In this document: positions 7,086-14,716 of the stretch, piece by piece | Layout of the letters: the number at the start of each line of letters is the position of its first letter | Numbering within the stretch: the first letter of the stretch is position 1 | Assembly (NCBI GenBank): GCA_949101405.1 | Contig: CARYFM010000014.1 | Location: forward strand, 1-25,807 | DNA length: 25,807 nucleotides | DNA from: an uncultured Candidatus Saccharibacteria bacterium | GTDB lineage: Bacteria; Patescibacteriota; Saccharimonadia; Saccharimonadales; Saccharimonadaceae | Direction of reading: 5' to 3' | Position numbers and translations under genes: made by a program | Notes under the pieces: generated by a model | The model's input: only the letters and a program-made list of their open reading frames with translations | What the model was told of the DNA's origin: nothing | Database searches by the model: none

Positions 7086-7114
7086 ATTTTAGCACACTTT
7101 ATCAAAAAAGTCAA
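7086..7114 (-). promoter_or_regulatory. Strong promoter of the membrane protein gene
   Basis: The minus strand has TTGACT (7109-7114), a 17-nt spacer and TGC-TAAAAT (7086-7091). Twenty-five of its 29 bases match the rplU P1 promoter at 24273-24301. The leader is about 140 nt long. Confidence 0.75.
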
Positions 7115-7155
7115 TAGCAGTAACATAAAAATCCCGTTTTCTGTGTTATTTTTTG

Positions 7156-7164
7156 TGCTATAAT
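7156..7164 (+). promoter_or_regulatory. Promoter of the KwaB-like gene
   Basis: TGCTATAAT is an extended -10. The start lies near 7171, leaving a leader of about 18 nt that contains an AGAGAGG ribosome binding site before the ATG at 7189. Confidence 0.65.
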
Positions 7165-7188
7165 AATCTAAAATAAGAGAGGTAAAAT

Positions 7189-8226
7189 ATGGATTCATCT
7201 GCACAGCCAGAGGCATCAGCTCCAACGGTCGCACCAACCACTATCAATACTAGCAACACTTTTGATGTTTTTCACTGGGCCAACGAAATCGACGAAATCA
7301 AAAACAACGTCTCGGTTGAACTTTTTCTCTTCAATAAAAACTACACTCCATATCGTGTGCGTTATTCTGAAAGCCTTACTACCAGTGTAAAATCTCTCTT
7401 CATGCAGGAGGCTACTGGCTACATCATCAAGGAAGCCGACAAGGGGTTAGAATGCCGCGAATACGAAAAATCTGATGGCGAAGATAAAGTTATTTATCGC
7501 ACCAACCTCAGCAATGTTGGTCGCGCCGAGACGCTCATTCACCTCATTGAACATGAATATCGCGATATTGATTCTATGAGCGATCATCTTGATGAGTTCA
7601 AAAAAATCAAGGGTATCATTGCTCGTTTTACCTATCCTGGCGCCGAAGGCGGCAGCAAAACTTTTTACATTGCCAAAGGTATTTCTGCCAGCTCCGCTCT
7701 CAAAGGCGGGTCATCCTGGGAGCTGAATGGTGAAGGTTTTGAGCCTTTCTCCGCCGAAGTCGCCCTTAAAGTACCAGACGACAATCAAGTAGCTATTGTT
7801 GATAATACCGTTATCATCTTTAATCAGACTAAATTTGAGAATCTTTTCCAATACGATTATAAATCCCAAGTTATCGCCGATGCTAAAGCCAAAGAACTTA
7901 CCGACAAATACAAACTTTCTTTTGCCGAGGGTCTAACTTTGAACGGACTCTTGCAAGATAAAAAACCTCTAGTCAAAAAACTCCAATCCCTTGACATTGC
8001 CGAAGAAATGCCTCAAGACAAACTCATTGATTATGCCGATGACATGCAGCTCGAGCTCATGACTGATGATGACGGCTCTATCATCATCATGGACGACAAA
8101 GATCTTACAATGTTTGTCAATCTCTTAGCTGAAGATTATTACATCTCACCCGTCAACGGTCGCCGCTACGAAATCAAGTCCAAAAAACTCCTCTCTGAGC
8201 CAGAAGGTGAACCACCCCGAGGATAG
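7189..8226 (+). CDS. DUF4868 protein, KwaB-like (Kiwa anti-phage defence)
   Basis: This is a 345-residue soluble protein. After a low-complexity P/T/A start (1-22) comes FDVFHWANEI (25-34), then a beta-strand pattern with VELFLF and, further on, FYIAKGI (159-165). TVIIFNQTKFENLFQYD (207-223) and the C-terminal pattern LLAEDYYISPVNGRRYEIKSKK are what I know of DUF4868, the family of KwaB. KwaB is the intracellular effector of the two-gene Kiwa system, in which membrane KwaA senses infection. Assignment is from memory of the family pattern, not from a search. The neighbour at 6112 is a divergent membrane protein. The coding strand is less C-biased than the plus-strand genes at 9458 and 14717, which could reflect later acquisition. 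It converges on the CYTH gene with 9 nt between stops and no visible terminator. Confidence 0.65.
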   Translation: MDSSAQPEASAPTVAPTTINTSNTFDVFHWANEIDEIKNNVSVELFLFNKNYTPYRVRYSESLTTSVKSLFMQEATGYIIKEADKGLECREYEKSDGEDKVIYRTNLSNVGRAETLIHLIEHEYRDIDSMSDHLDEFKKIKGIIARFTYPGAEGGSKTFYIAKGISASSALKGGSSWELNGEGFEPFSAEVALKVPDDNQVAIVDNTVIIFNQTKFENLFQYDYKSQVIADAKAKELTDKYKLSFAEGLTLNGLLQDKKPLVKKLQSLDIAEEMPQDKLIDYADDMQLELMTDDDGSIIIMDDKDLTMFVNLLAEDYYISPVNGRRYEIKSKKLLSEPEGEPPRG

Positions 8227-8235
8227 ACACATATC

Positions 8236-8811
8236 TCAAACTGGCTTTGGCAAATAATATGGCTGCAAAGTATTTCCCGCCAAAAGCTCCGCATAAGTTT
8301 GCATCATAAAGGTCTCCAACCCCAATAAAGACAATGTCTCAAACAACGTTGCTCGTACTGCATCCACCGGGGCTTCTTCAAGCATCTCCACTTCTAACTT
8401 CAGAAACACTCCATCAATCCCCTCCACCGTATCCAAATAGAGCACCGTATGCCCATCCAATTGCAAAGTTCTACGCTGTCGACTCACATCCGCCGCCTCA
8501 CGATATCCCATTTGCTTAACAATCTCAATTGCTTCAGCATAATCCCCCACCGTAGTCATGTGTACAAAATCCAAACCGCTGTCCTCGATATGTCGTTTCA
8601 GATAAAGATAATAAGTTGCTGGCTGATCGGTCTGAGCTACCTCTGTACGCAAAACTAACCGTGGCTGGTTCATCCCAGGTCTAAAATCACTCGGCCAAAA
8701 AATCCGTTCACTCTGCCACACCGCTGGCGAAAACGCCATCCCAATATTTGACATTTTCTTTTCTAGCTTCGCCAAATCTGGCACCTGGCTCTTTAGCACA
8801 ACTTTTTTCAT
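8236..8811 (-). CDS. CYTH domain protein
   Basis: This encodes 191 residues. The CYTH fold (class IV adenylate cyclases, thiamine- and inorganic triphosphatases) is suggested by RLVLRTE, YYLYLKRH, RQRRTLQLDG and the LYLDTVEGIDGVFLKLEVEM segment (about 124-143). That segment is the family's LD..xGLGxFxExE strand pair. The N-terminal ExExK metal-binding motif is degenerate: the protein begins MKKVVLKSQV, with the lysine but no glutamates. Activity may therefore be altered or lost, or the protein may bind nucleotide or polyphosphate without hydrolysis. It follows the RNase HI gene by 49 nt. A TATAAT ends 6 nt before the ATG, so the mRNA is probably leaderless. The fold call is moderately sure; the substrate is not known. 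Confidence 0.65.
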   Translation of the reverse strand: MKKVVLKSQVPDLAKLEKKMSNIGMAFSPAVWQSERIFWPSDFRPGMNQPRLVLRTEVAQTDQPATYYLYLKRHIEDSGLDFVHMTTVGDYAEAIEIVKQMGYREAADVSRQRRTLQLDGHTVLYLDTVEGIDGVFLKLEVEMLEEAPVDAVRATLFETLSLLGLETFMMQTYAELLAGNTLQPYYLPKPV

Positions 8812-8817
8812 ACATCC

Positions 8818-8826
8818 ATTATACCA
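8818..8826 (-). promoter_or_regulatory. Extended -10 of the CYTH gene
   Basis: The minus strand reads TGGTATAAT followed by GGATGT and the ATG, giving a predicted leaderless start. Confidence 0.55.
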
Positions 8827-8860
8827 TCAAGACACAAAGCCCGCTAGACGCACAAACAAT

Positions 8861-9280
8861 CTATAAGCTCTCACCACGTCGTGCACGATTTGCCCATTCG
8901 TCCGCCAACTCATTCTCGGCTGTACCCACGTGCCCCCGAACCCATACCAATTCTACTGGATTATCCTGATATAACTTATATAATTTCTGCACCAAATCCA
9001 AATTTGCAATCTCGCCCGACTTCTTCCGCCAACCATTCCGTGCCCAACCTGGCGCCCATTTCGTCAAAACATTAATCCAAAATTCCGAATCGCTATGAAT
9101 CTCACATGGCTCACCTTTGGCATACTCAATTGCCGCAATCATCGCGCGCCCCTCCATCCGGATATTAGTCGTCTGGGGCTCTTTACCTAATGCCACTGGT
9201 CTTCCCTTTTCTAACACTGCAAAACCACCCGGGCCTGGATTTGGGCTAGCACTGCCGTCCGTCCATAAAACTTTTGTCAT
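8861..9280 (-). CDS. rnhA: Ribonuclease HI
   Basis: RNase HI cuts the RNA strand of RNA-DNA hybrids, for example R-loops and Okazaki primers. The 139-residue product carries the four acidic catalytic residues in family context: Asp8 (TDGSASPNPGPGG), Glu43 (RMEGRAMIAAIEYA), Asp64 (IHSDSEFW) and Asp127 (AENELADEWANRAR). His117 lies in VRGHVG. The handle segment KWAPGWARNGWRKKSG is also present. The length is normal for a bacterial type 1 enzyme without a hybrid-binding domain. The start follows AAAGGA by 9 nt and immediately follows the stop codon of a 16-codon upstream ORF, so the two are probably translationally coupled. The promoter is at 9351-9359. Confidence 0.93.
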   Translation of the reverse strand: MTKVLWTDGSASPNPGPGGFAVLEKGRPVALGKEPQTTNIRMEGRAMIAAIEYAKGEPCEIHSDSEFWINVLTKWAPGWARNGWRKKSGEIANLDLVQKLYKLYQDNPVELVWVRGHVGTAENELADEWANRARRGESL

Positions 9281-9331
9281 CTACATCATTCCTTTCACTA
9301 AAACCCCGTCAATATCAATCCCAATCTTCAT
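9281..9331 (-). CDS. 16-residue upstream ORF, HAD-like start
   Basis: GGAGGAAAG directly precedes an ATG opening MKIGIDIDGVLVKGMM and a TAG; the next codon is the RNase HI ATG. The promoter lies just upstream, so this peptide is the first thing translated from the transcript. IGIDIDGVL is the typical first strand and DxD motif of HAD-family nucleotidases and phosphatases, but the frame stops after 16 codons. It may be a coupling leader or the remnant of a lost HAD gene. It is too short for homology to be proved. Confidence 0.5.
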   Translation of the reverse strand: MKIGIDIDGVLVKGMM

Positions 9332-9350
9332 CTTTCCTCCATTTCCCCTA

Positions 9351-9376
9351 ATTATAGCATATCTGTATGTTATAAT
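9351..9376. promoter_or_regulatory. Divergent promoters for the rnhA unit and the gene at 9458
   Basis: The minus strand has TGCTATAAT at 9351-9359 and the plus strand has TGTTATAAT at 9368-9376. The two extended -10 boxes stand back to back within 26 bp, so polymerase binding at one should interfere with the other. Confidence 0.6.
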
Positions 9377-9457
9377 GACTAAGTGGATTTATCCAAATTC
9401 AGGCCCTTTTGCAATTTGTTTCGTTTTTGGGCTTAGACCAAAGGAGGTTTTACTTTT

Positions 9458-10414
9458 ATGCTTAACTATCAACCCGAAACCCAGAGAAAGCTCCAGACTT
9501 TTCCCAAGTGCACCACAGAATACATCCGCGAGTATCTTCGCCTCTGCTTAAGCTTTGCGCAAACCTTACCCTCTCGCAATATTCTCACTTTTCCCTATGA
9601 TTTTACTATTAACCCTTACAAGATAATGTACCACCTCTTTCGACAAATCAATTTCCAAATTAGCCCAGAATTAGAGTTTACTGAGCTTGAGCGCAAACGC
9701 CTACATTCCCTTTCCAAAGTCCCAACCAAAGATTTTCGGCAATGCAATGTTACTTCGACTAACCTTTTCAATCTTACGGGATACGGACCAGTTAAAACCA
9801 ATAATCCATTCCTTGTCCACTTCAGTCAAGTTTACACTATCGACCGCCTTCTTGACTGCTTGCATGTGTATAATTTTCTCCTCGAAAATTACATTCACGA
9901 AAGCAGCCACCTACACACCATTACAGAATCTGATTGGCAAAACCGCCAAAACGGCAATAAACTCCAATTAGCCTGGTGCAAATGGCGACAAGACAAACCT
10001 ACCACCCAACAGTATAACTATTGGGTACGCCTTTTTCTCCTAAAAGAAGGCATCGACCATGGCAGTGCAATCTTTGGACAATTAATGAGCTATACCTTTG
10101 ACAAAAAGTACCAGTTACAGCACTCTATCATTAAACCTGCCAACCGTACCGCCGCCACCGAAGCTTTCTTCAATAATCAAGAACTTGCCCACCAACTCCG
10201 TCATTATCGCTCCTATCACTTCTTGCAGCCAACTATCCCTGAACAACACTTTTTCCGTAGTTTACGTAACGATCATGGAGACTTTATGTACAAAGACCTA
10301 TGTGGAGATCACCATAGCATCGAACAATTACAACGCGCTGTAGAATTATCAGGCTATGTTCATCAGACAATTGTACGACTATCCGAAAGCCGTTCCACAC
10401 ATCCCCCCATCTAA
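9458..10414 (+). CDS. Hypothetical protein, 318 residues
   Basis: No family is recognised. A strong AAAGGAGGT ribosome binding site lies 9 nt before the ATG, and a leader of about 75 nt contains an AGGCCC/GGGCTT hairpin that could affect initiation. The product is soluble, has no signal peptide or membrane helix, and is rich in Q, N, H, T, L and F. This fits the C-rich, G-poor coding strand. Aromatic and histidine-rich stretches occur in the centre (HESSHLHTI, about 149-157) and near the end (YHFLQPTIPEQHFF, DHHSIEQL). It is a single-gene unit: its own promoter upstream and a strong terminator 36 nt after the stop. The full-length frame, ribosome binding site and terminator make it a real gene of unknown role. 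Confidence 0.75.
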   Translation: MLNYQPETQRKLQTFPKCTTEYIREYLRLCLSFAQTLPSRNILTFPYDFTINPYKIMYHLFRQINFQISPELEFTELERKRLHSLSKVPTKDFRQCNVTSTNLFNLTGYGPVKTNNPFLVHFSQVYTIDRLLDCLHVYNFLLENYIHESSHLHTITESDWQNRQNGNKLQLAWCKWRQDKPTTQQYNYWVRLFLLKEGIDHGSAIFGQLMSYTFDKKYQLQHSIIKPANRTAATEAFFNNQELAHQLRHYRSYHFLQPTIPEQHFFRSLRNDHGDFMYKDLCGDHHSIEQLQRAVELSGYVHQTIVRLSESRSTHPPI

Positions 10415-10450
10415 TGGGCAATTGTTTTACGAAGTAAGTTGTGCAACTTA

Positions 10451-10482
10451 TCGCCGCCTTGTTAAGGCGGCGATACATTTTT
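10451..10482 (+). terminator. Terminator of the gene at 9458
   Basis: TCGCCGCCTT and AAGGCGGCGA form a perfect 10-bp stem with a GTT loop, followed by TACATTTTT. The rest of 10483-10576 holds no gene; on the minus strand a weak ACTGG/CCGGT hairpin with a T-run could end the clpP transcript. Confidence 0.85.
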
Positions 10483-10576
10483 CTCACCATTACTCAAATA
10501 TCTCCCCAAAAACCCACCGGCAGTCAACCAGTTTACCTCTATCCTATCACGCTTTTGCTATTTTGTCAATATCGAT

Positions 10577-11164
10577 CTAATTTTCGATAATTTCGTCAAC
10601 AATGCCGTAGGCCTTAGCCTCTTCGGCACTCATCCAATTATCACGATCCATATCTTTTTCTACTTGCTTTGGCGCCTTGCCTGTATTCTTAGCCAAAATT
10701 TCCACCAAACGCTGCTTTAAATACAAGCCCTCACGCAGTTCAATCTCTTGATCGGTCACTTTGGCTTGTCCAGCACCATATGATGGCTGATGAATCATGA
10801 CCCGTGAATTTGGTAAGACAAACCGTTTCCCTTTAGCTCCCGAGCTAAGCAACATCGCACCCATCGAGGCTTGCAAACCAATTCCAATCGTTTGTACATC
10901 TGGCTTAATATAGTTCATTGTATCAATAATTGCCAAACCATCATACACCGAGCCGCCAGGCGAATTGATGTAAAGTTTAATATCGCGTTTCGGATCTTCA
11001 TTCGCCAGAAAAAGCAATTGCGCCACCACCAAATTAGCCGTCTGTGAATTGACTTGTTCACCCAGAAACACAATTCGGTCAGTCAAAAGCCGGGAATAAA
11101 TATCATACGCCCGCTCACCTTTATTAGTTTCTTCTACCACTGTTGGTACTAAATAATCTTTCAT
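10577..11164 (-). CDS. clpP: ATP-dependent Clp protease proteolytic subunit ClpP
   Basis: ClpP forms the tetradecameric serine-protease barrel that degrades proteins unfolded by ClpC. The 195-residue product aligns with ClpP from its first residues (LVPTVVEETNKGERAYDIYSRLL). The catalytic triad is visible: Ser100 in LQASMGA, His125 in VMIHQP and Asp175 in KDMDRDN. The INSPGG strand is at 66-71. It has no long propeptide. AAAGGAG lies 4 nt before the ATG. It is the third gene of a clpC / HExxH-protein / clpP operon, starting 13 nt after its neighbour's stop, with no promoter of its own seen. Confidence 0.96.
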   Translation of the reverse strand: MKDYLVPTVVEETNKGERAYDIYSRLLTDRIVFLGEQVNSQTANLVVAQLLFLANEDPKRDIKLYINSPGGSVYDGLAIIDTMNYIKPDVQTIGIGLQASMGAMLLSSGAKGKRFVLPNSRVMIHQPSYGAGQAKVTDQEIELREGLYLKQRLVEILAKNTGKAPKQVEKDMDRDNWMSAEEAKAYGIVDEIIEN

Positions 11165-11177
11165 GATTCTCCTTTAC

Positions 11178-12158
11178 TTATTTTAACGTTTCTACTGGTT
11201 CAATATTTGAATTCATCGCACTACTCAGCTCGCCTAGTTCCTCTTGGCGCACACGATAATTCTCAATTCGCTGATTATTCACCGTAATTTTTTCGTTCAG
11301 TTCCTCCCGGCGCTGTTCCAGACTCACTTGACCTGCCAACAACGTTCCCCGTTGTCGCGCAAACTCCGCCTCATCCGTAAAACATCCCACTCTATTTGCG
11401 CAAGCATTGAACCGATTAATTTGCGCCTCTAACTCTTCTAAATCCTGTAAGTATTTCACCCGTTCGGCTTCAATTTCGACCGCAATCAAATTAATCTGTT
11501 CAGCTAAGTCTTCCATTTCCGAGCGCAATGCCAAAAATGGTGCTTCATAATCCTGATAAAACTGCACGATCTTTAAACGATTCTGAAAATATTTGGCATA
11601 GTGAGTTTCCAGCTCTGCTGGCAGATCTTTCAATTTGGTGCCCGCACGCGCATAAATTTCCTCCAACCGTTCATCACTATCGTAAACTTCTAGCTCATCA
11701 TCAAACCACTCTCGCTGCTCTTGATAAAGTTGCTCCAACAATTCCGACACCGCGCGGCGCTCGCTTTTACCCATTCGCTCCCACGCTGCATGCAACAACT
11801 CATGCGCCGCCGTCACTTTATTCGCTGAAGCCAGCTGCGCGAGCTCTATTTCATAAATATAAATCCGACCGTCGGTGTAGCAACCTAGCAACGACACCTC
11901 AGCATCATGACTATCACAATGCTCATTAAACTCCGCGCTACCCTCGACGGTCGGGCGGGTCGCCGCAAAAATGCGTCGCCCCTGCTGCGTTAGCTCCAAA
12001 TCAACTTCAATCTCCGCTACATTGGCGCTGGGTTCATAGCCAAAACCTTTCAAAGTATCCAAAAACCACGATGACTGCAAAACCACATAAACTGCCAAGC
12101 ACAACACTGCTACCCCCACCCAAGCATAACGCTGCCAAAAGCTCTTTGGTCTATTCAT
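11178..12158 (-). CDS. Membrane-anchored HExxH putative metalloprotease
   Basis: The product has 326 residues if it starts at MNRPKSF; the longer frame from 12224 runs inside clpC and is rejected. The ATG overlaps the clpC stop by 8 nt (ATGAATAG), so translation is coupled. One membrane helix (about 10-28) is followed by an extracytoplasmic domain with HELLH at 119-123, the zinc-binding HExxH motif of gluzincin and M48-like proteases. The third zinc ligand cannot be fixed by eye. Two cysteine pairs (in EHCDSHDAEVSLLGC and ACANRVGC) may form disulfides outside. A long E/L/Q-rich coiled coil fills the second half. It may be a surface or quality-control protease working with ClpCP; the function is inferred from motif and operon only. 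Confidence 0.65.
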   Translation of the reverse strand: MNRPKSFWQRYAWVGVAVLCLAVYVVLQSSWFLDTLKGFGYEPSANVAEIEVDLELTQQGRRIFAATRPTVEGSAEFNEHCDSHDAEVSLLGCYTDGRIYIYEIELAQLASANKVTAAHELLHAAWERMGKSERRAVSELLEQLYQEQREWFDDELEVYDSDERLEEIYARAGTKLKDLPAELETHYAKYFQNRLKIVQFYQDYEAPFLALRSEMEDLAEQINLIAVEIEAERVKYLQDLEELEAQINRFNACANRVGCFTDEAEFARQRGTLLAGQVSLEQRREELNEKITVNNQRIENYRVRQEELGELSSAMNSNIEPVETLK

Positions 12159-14637
12159 GCACCACCTTAAATATAAGTTTGCGCTGACCGTGCCCGTTAC
12201 TCTTGCCCAAGCCAATCGCCGCAATATCTCCTGGCTGCAAAGCGTTGTCTATAATCTGCTCAGCAATTAACGACTCCACCTCATCCTCAATCACTCGCCT
12301 CAGCGGCCGCGCACCGTTCTTCGGATCGTAACCCTTATCAATCAAATATTTCTTCACTTCTGGCGTCACCTTCAAACCTAGTTTTTTCGCCGCCAAACGC
12401 TTTCGCAACTCCTCCAACAGATTGTCAAAAATCCGCTCCACATTATCATGTGTTAACGGGTGGAAAACGGTAATACTATCCAAGCGATTAATCAGCTCAG
12501 GCTTCATCACTTTTTTCAATGCGCGCATCGCAGTCTCTTTGCTGGCTTCATATTCCTCGTTCAGCTCACGCTTTTGCTTAGCATCTTTCGCTACAAAGCC
12601 TAATTCGCTTTCGCGGTACATCTCGCTTGCGCCCAGGTTGGAAGTCAAAATCACTACACTGTTATTAAACTTCACCTTATTTCCCTGCCCATCCGTCAAT
12701 ACTCCATCTTCCAAAATCTGTAGCAACATATTAAACACATCTGGATGCGCCTTTTCAATCTCGTCAAACAAGATTACGCTATATGGTCGCCGACGTACTG
12801 CTTCAGTCAACTTACCCCCGTCTTCATATCCTACATAACCGGCTGGAGCCCCCACCAAGCGCGAAACATTATGCTTCTCGCCAAACTCACTCATATCAAT
12901 CTTAATCAAAGCATTTTCGCCCCCAAAAACCTCCCGTGCAATCACTCGCGCAAGCTCAGTCTTACCCACACCAGTCGGGCCCATAAAGAGAAAAGAGCCG
13001 ATAGGTCGATTAGGATTAGCAATTCCACTCCGCCCCCGACGAATCGCCCGCGACACCACTGTAATCGCTTCATTTTGACCAATCACTGCCTTTTTCAGGT
13101 GGTCCTCTAGTTTACTCAGTAGTTGCAATTCTGAACCGTGCACCTTAGATACTGGAATCCCAGTCTTAAGCGAAACCGCCAAAGCCAGATCGTCCTCCGC
13201 CAAAATAGGCATCTTTTCCGCATCTTTTTTCTTAAATTTTTTCAATTCGGTCTTCAGCTGTTCGGCCTTCGTTTTACAAAGCGCCGCCGCCTCAAAATCC
13301 TCTTTTTCCGCCATTTCCGCCATCTTATCCTCGGCATCTTTTAGCTGCACTCGTAACTTTTTGTACTCAGAACCACCGTTTTTGTCAGCTGCAACTTTGG
13401 CAATCGCCGCCGCCTCATCAATCACATCAATCACTTTGTCTGGCATAAAGCGATCATTAATATACCGTCCAGACATATTAATTGCTACTTCCAGCATCTC
13501 ATCTGGAATTTCCACGCCATGATGCTTTTCATAATGCCCTTTTACGCCTTTTAGAATCTTAAACGTCACTTCTGGACTAGGCTCCTCCACCATTACAGTC
13601 TGAAAACGCCGACTCAAAGCCTTATCCTTTTCAATGTTCTTTCGATACTCATCTAGTGTTGTTGCACCAATCAACTGCAACTGCCCTCGAGCCAAAGCTG
13701 GCTTGAGGATATTTGCTGCATCCATTGAGCCTTCACCTGCTCCTGCACCAGTCAAAAGATGTAGTTCATCAATAAACAAAATCACATCATCATTGACTAC
13801 TGCCTCATCAATCACGCCTTTGATTCGCTCCTCAAACTCCCCCCGAAATTTCGTTCCCGCCACCATCGTCGAAAGATCCACCTGGATAATTCGCTTACCA
13901 ATCAAAACGCCTGGCACATCATTCTTCACCATTCGCTCCGCCAAGCCTTCTACAATTGCCGTCTTACCCACACCAGCCTCACCAATCAATACTGGATTCG
14001 ACTTTGTCCGTCGGCTGAGCACCGTCACTACCCGCTCAATCTCACGCTCGCGGCCAATCACAGCATCCAATTTTTCTTCTTTTGCCAACTCAGTCAAATC
14101 TGTGCCAAAACGCTTCAACCATTTGAGTGGTGCCTTTTTATACTCTTTTTTCTTTTTCTGGTTTTGCTCACGCTGCATCCGCGTATCCATCTCAGCTTCA
14201 AGTGCTTTCACTAAATCATCATGTTCAATTCCCATTTTCTGTAACAACACCGCACCACGCGAGTTTGGCTGTGTCATCAAAGCGTACAACAGATATTCCG
14301 TACCAATCGCTCCCACATTGCGTTCAGCTGCAAAATGTCCCGCCATGCGAATTGTCAACACCGCCGACTCAGACAACGACATCATCGCCATCGGCGAATC
14401 GCCGTTTACTTCTGCCGCTTCCTGACCTAAAGCCTTCTCAGCTTTATCCGTATCCACCCCAAAACGACTCAAAATTCTTGCACCAGTCGACATGTCCTGC
14501 GCCAAAATCCCCAGCAAAATATGCTCCGTACCCATGTAACCGCCATTATACTTCTTACTAAACATATCTGCCTTCTGCAAGGCAAAACGGGCATTTTCCG
14601 ACAATTTATTCATCATTTCACTAAAATCATTATCCAT
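12151..14637 (-). CDS. clpC: ClpC-type AAA+ unfoldase
   Basis: ClpC unfolds substrates and feeds them to ClpP. The 828-residue product has two Clp-N repeats (about 10-150), D1 with Walker A GEAGVGKT (219-226) and Walker B VILFIDE (285-291), and a UVR-like middle helix (about 425-465). D2 has Walker A GPTGVGKT (553-560) and Walker B VILFDE (621-626). The LGF tripeptide at 679-681 is the loop that docks onto ClpP, which fits the clpP gene downstream. The D1-D2 linker and length match ClpC better than ClpB (no long M-domain) or ClpA. Expression is likely heat-regulated: the promoter lies within a CIRCE operator. The -10 ends 9 nt before the ATG, so the mRNA has almost no leader. Confidence 0.95.
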   Translation of the reverse strand: MDNDFSEMMNKLSENARFALQKADMFSKKYNGGYMGTEHILLGILAQDMSTGARILSRFGVDTDKAEKALGQEAAEVNGDSPMAMMSLSESAVLTIRMAGHFAAERNVGAIGTEYLLYALMTQPNSRGAVLLQKMGIEHDDLVKALEAEMDTRMQREQNQKKKKEYKKAPLKWLKRFGTDLTELAKEEKLDAVIGREREIERVVTVLSRRTKSNPVLIGEAGVGKTAIVEGLAERMVKNDVPGVLIGKRIIQVDLSTMVAGTKFRGEFEERIKGVIDEAVVNDDVILFIDELHLLTGAGAGEGSMDAANILKPALARGQLQLIGATTLDEYRKNIEKDKALSRRFQTVMVEEPSPEVTFKILKGVKGHYEKHHGVEIPDEMLEVAINMSGRYINDRFMPDKVIDVIDEAAAIAKVAADKNGGSEYKKLRVQLKDAEDKMAEMAEKEDFEAAALCKTKAEQLKTELKKFKKKDAEKMPILAEDDLALAVSLKTGIPVSKVHGSELQLLSKLEDHLKKAVIGQNEAITVVSRAIRRGRSGIANPNRPIGSFLFMGPTGVGKTELARVIAREVFGGENALIKIDMSEFGEKHNVSRLVGAPAGYVGYEDGGKLTEAVRRRPYSVILFDEIEKAHPDVFNMLLQILEDGVLTDGQGNKVKFNNSVVILTSNLGASEMYRESELGFVAKDAKQKRELNEEYEASKETAMRALKKVMKPELINRLDSITVFHPLTHDNVERIFDNLLEELRKRLAAKKLGLKVTPEVKKYLIDKGYDPKNGARPLRRVIEDEVESLIAEQIIDNALQPGDIAAIGLGKSNGHGQRKLIFKVVHE

Positions 14638-14646
14638 AGTAACTCT

Positions 14647-14675
14647 ATTTTATCTAATTAGCACTCAAAAGTCAA
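14647..14675 (-). promoter_or_regulatory. clpC promoter overlapping CIRCE
   Basis: The minus strand has TTGACT (14670-14675), 17 nt and TAAAAT (14647-14652), ending 9 nt before the clpC ATG. The -35 is in the CIRCE spacer and the -10 in its outer arm. Confidence 0.75.
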
Positions 14676-14684
14676 GAGTGCTAA
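14658..14684. promoter_or_regulatory. CIRCE operator (HrcA site)
   Basis: TTAGCACTC, nine bases and GAGTGCTAA form an exact CIRCE element, the binding site of the heat-shock repressor HrcA. The palindrome continues outward, giving perfect 20-bp arms at 14647-14666 and 14676-14695. The outer 11 bp per arm is not part of the usual site. It lies between divergent clpC and murI and could repress both. Confidence 0.92.
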
Positions 14685-14701
14685 TTAGATAAAATTCAAT
14701 G

Positions 14702-14710
14702 TGTTATAAT
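14702..14710 (+). promoter_or_regulatory. murI promoter, extended -10
   Basis: TGTTATAAT is followed by AAAATA and the murI ATG, giving a predicted leaderless start. It begins 7 nt after the outer arm of the extended CIRCE palindrome. Confidence 0.6.
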
Positions 14711-14716
14711 AAAATA

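Noticed and set aside
12159..12224. 22-residue N-terminal extension of the HExxH protein
   Set aside because: It lies inside clpC, lacks an SD, and the ATG overlapping the clpC stop gives a proper membrane-protein start.
13634..14425. 263-codon plus-strand frame antisense to clpC
   Set aside because: It is the shadow of clpC on the opposite strand, with serine/threonine-rich composition and no start signals.
14699..14716. Longer murI start (MCYNKI...)
   Set aside because: The ATG overlaps the TGTTATAAT promoter, and the family start is MTPKIGIFDSG. The same reasoning removes the extended starts of rsmH, parA and the P-type ATPase.
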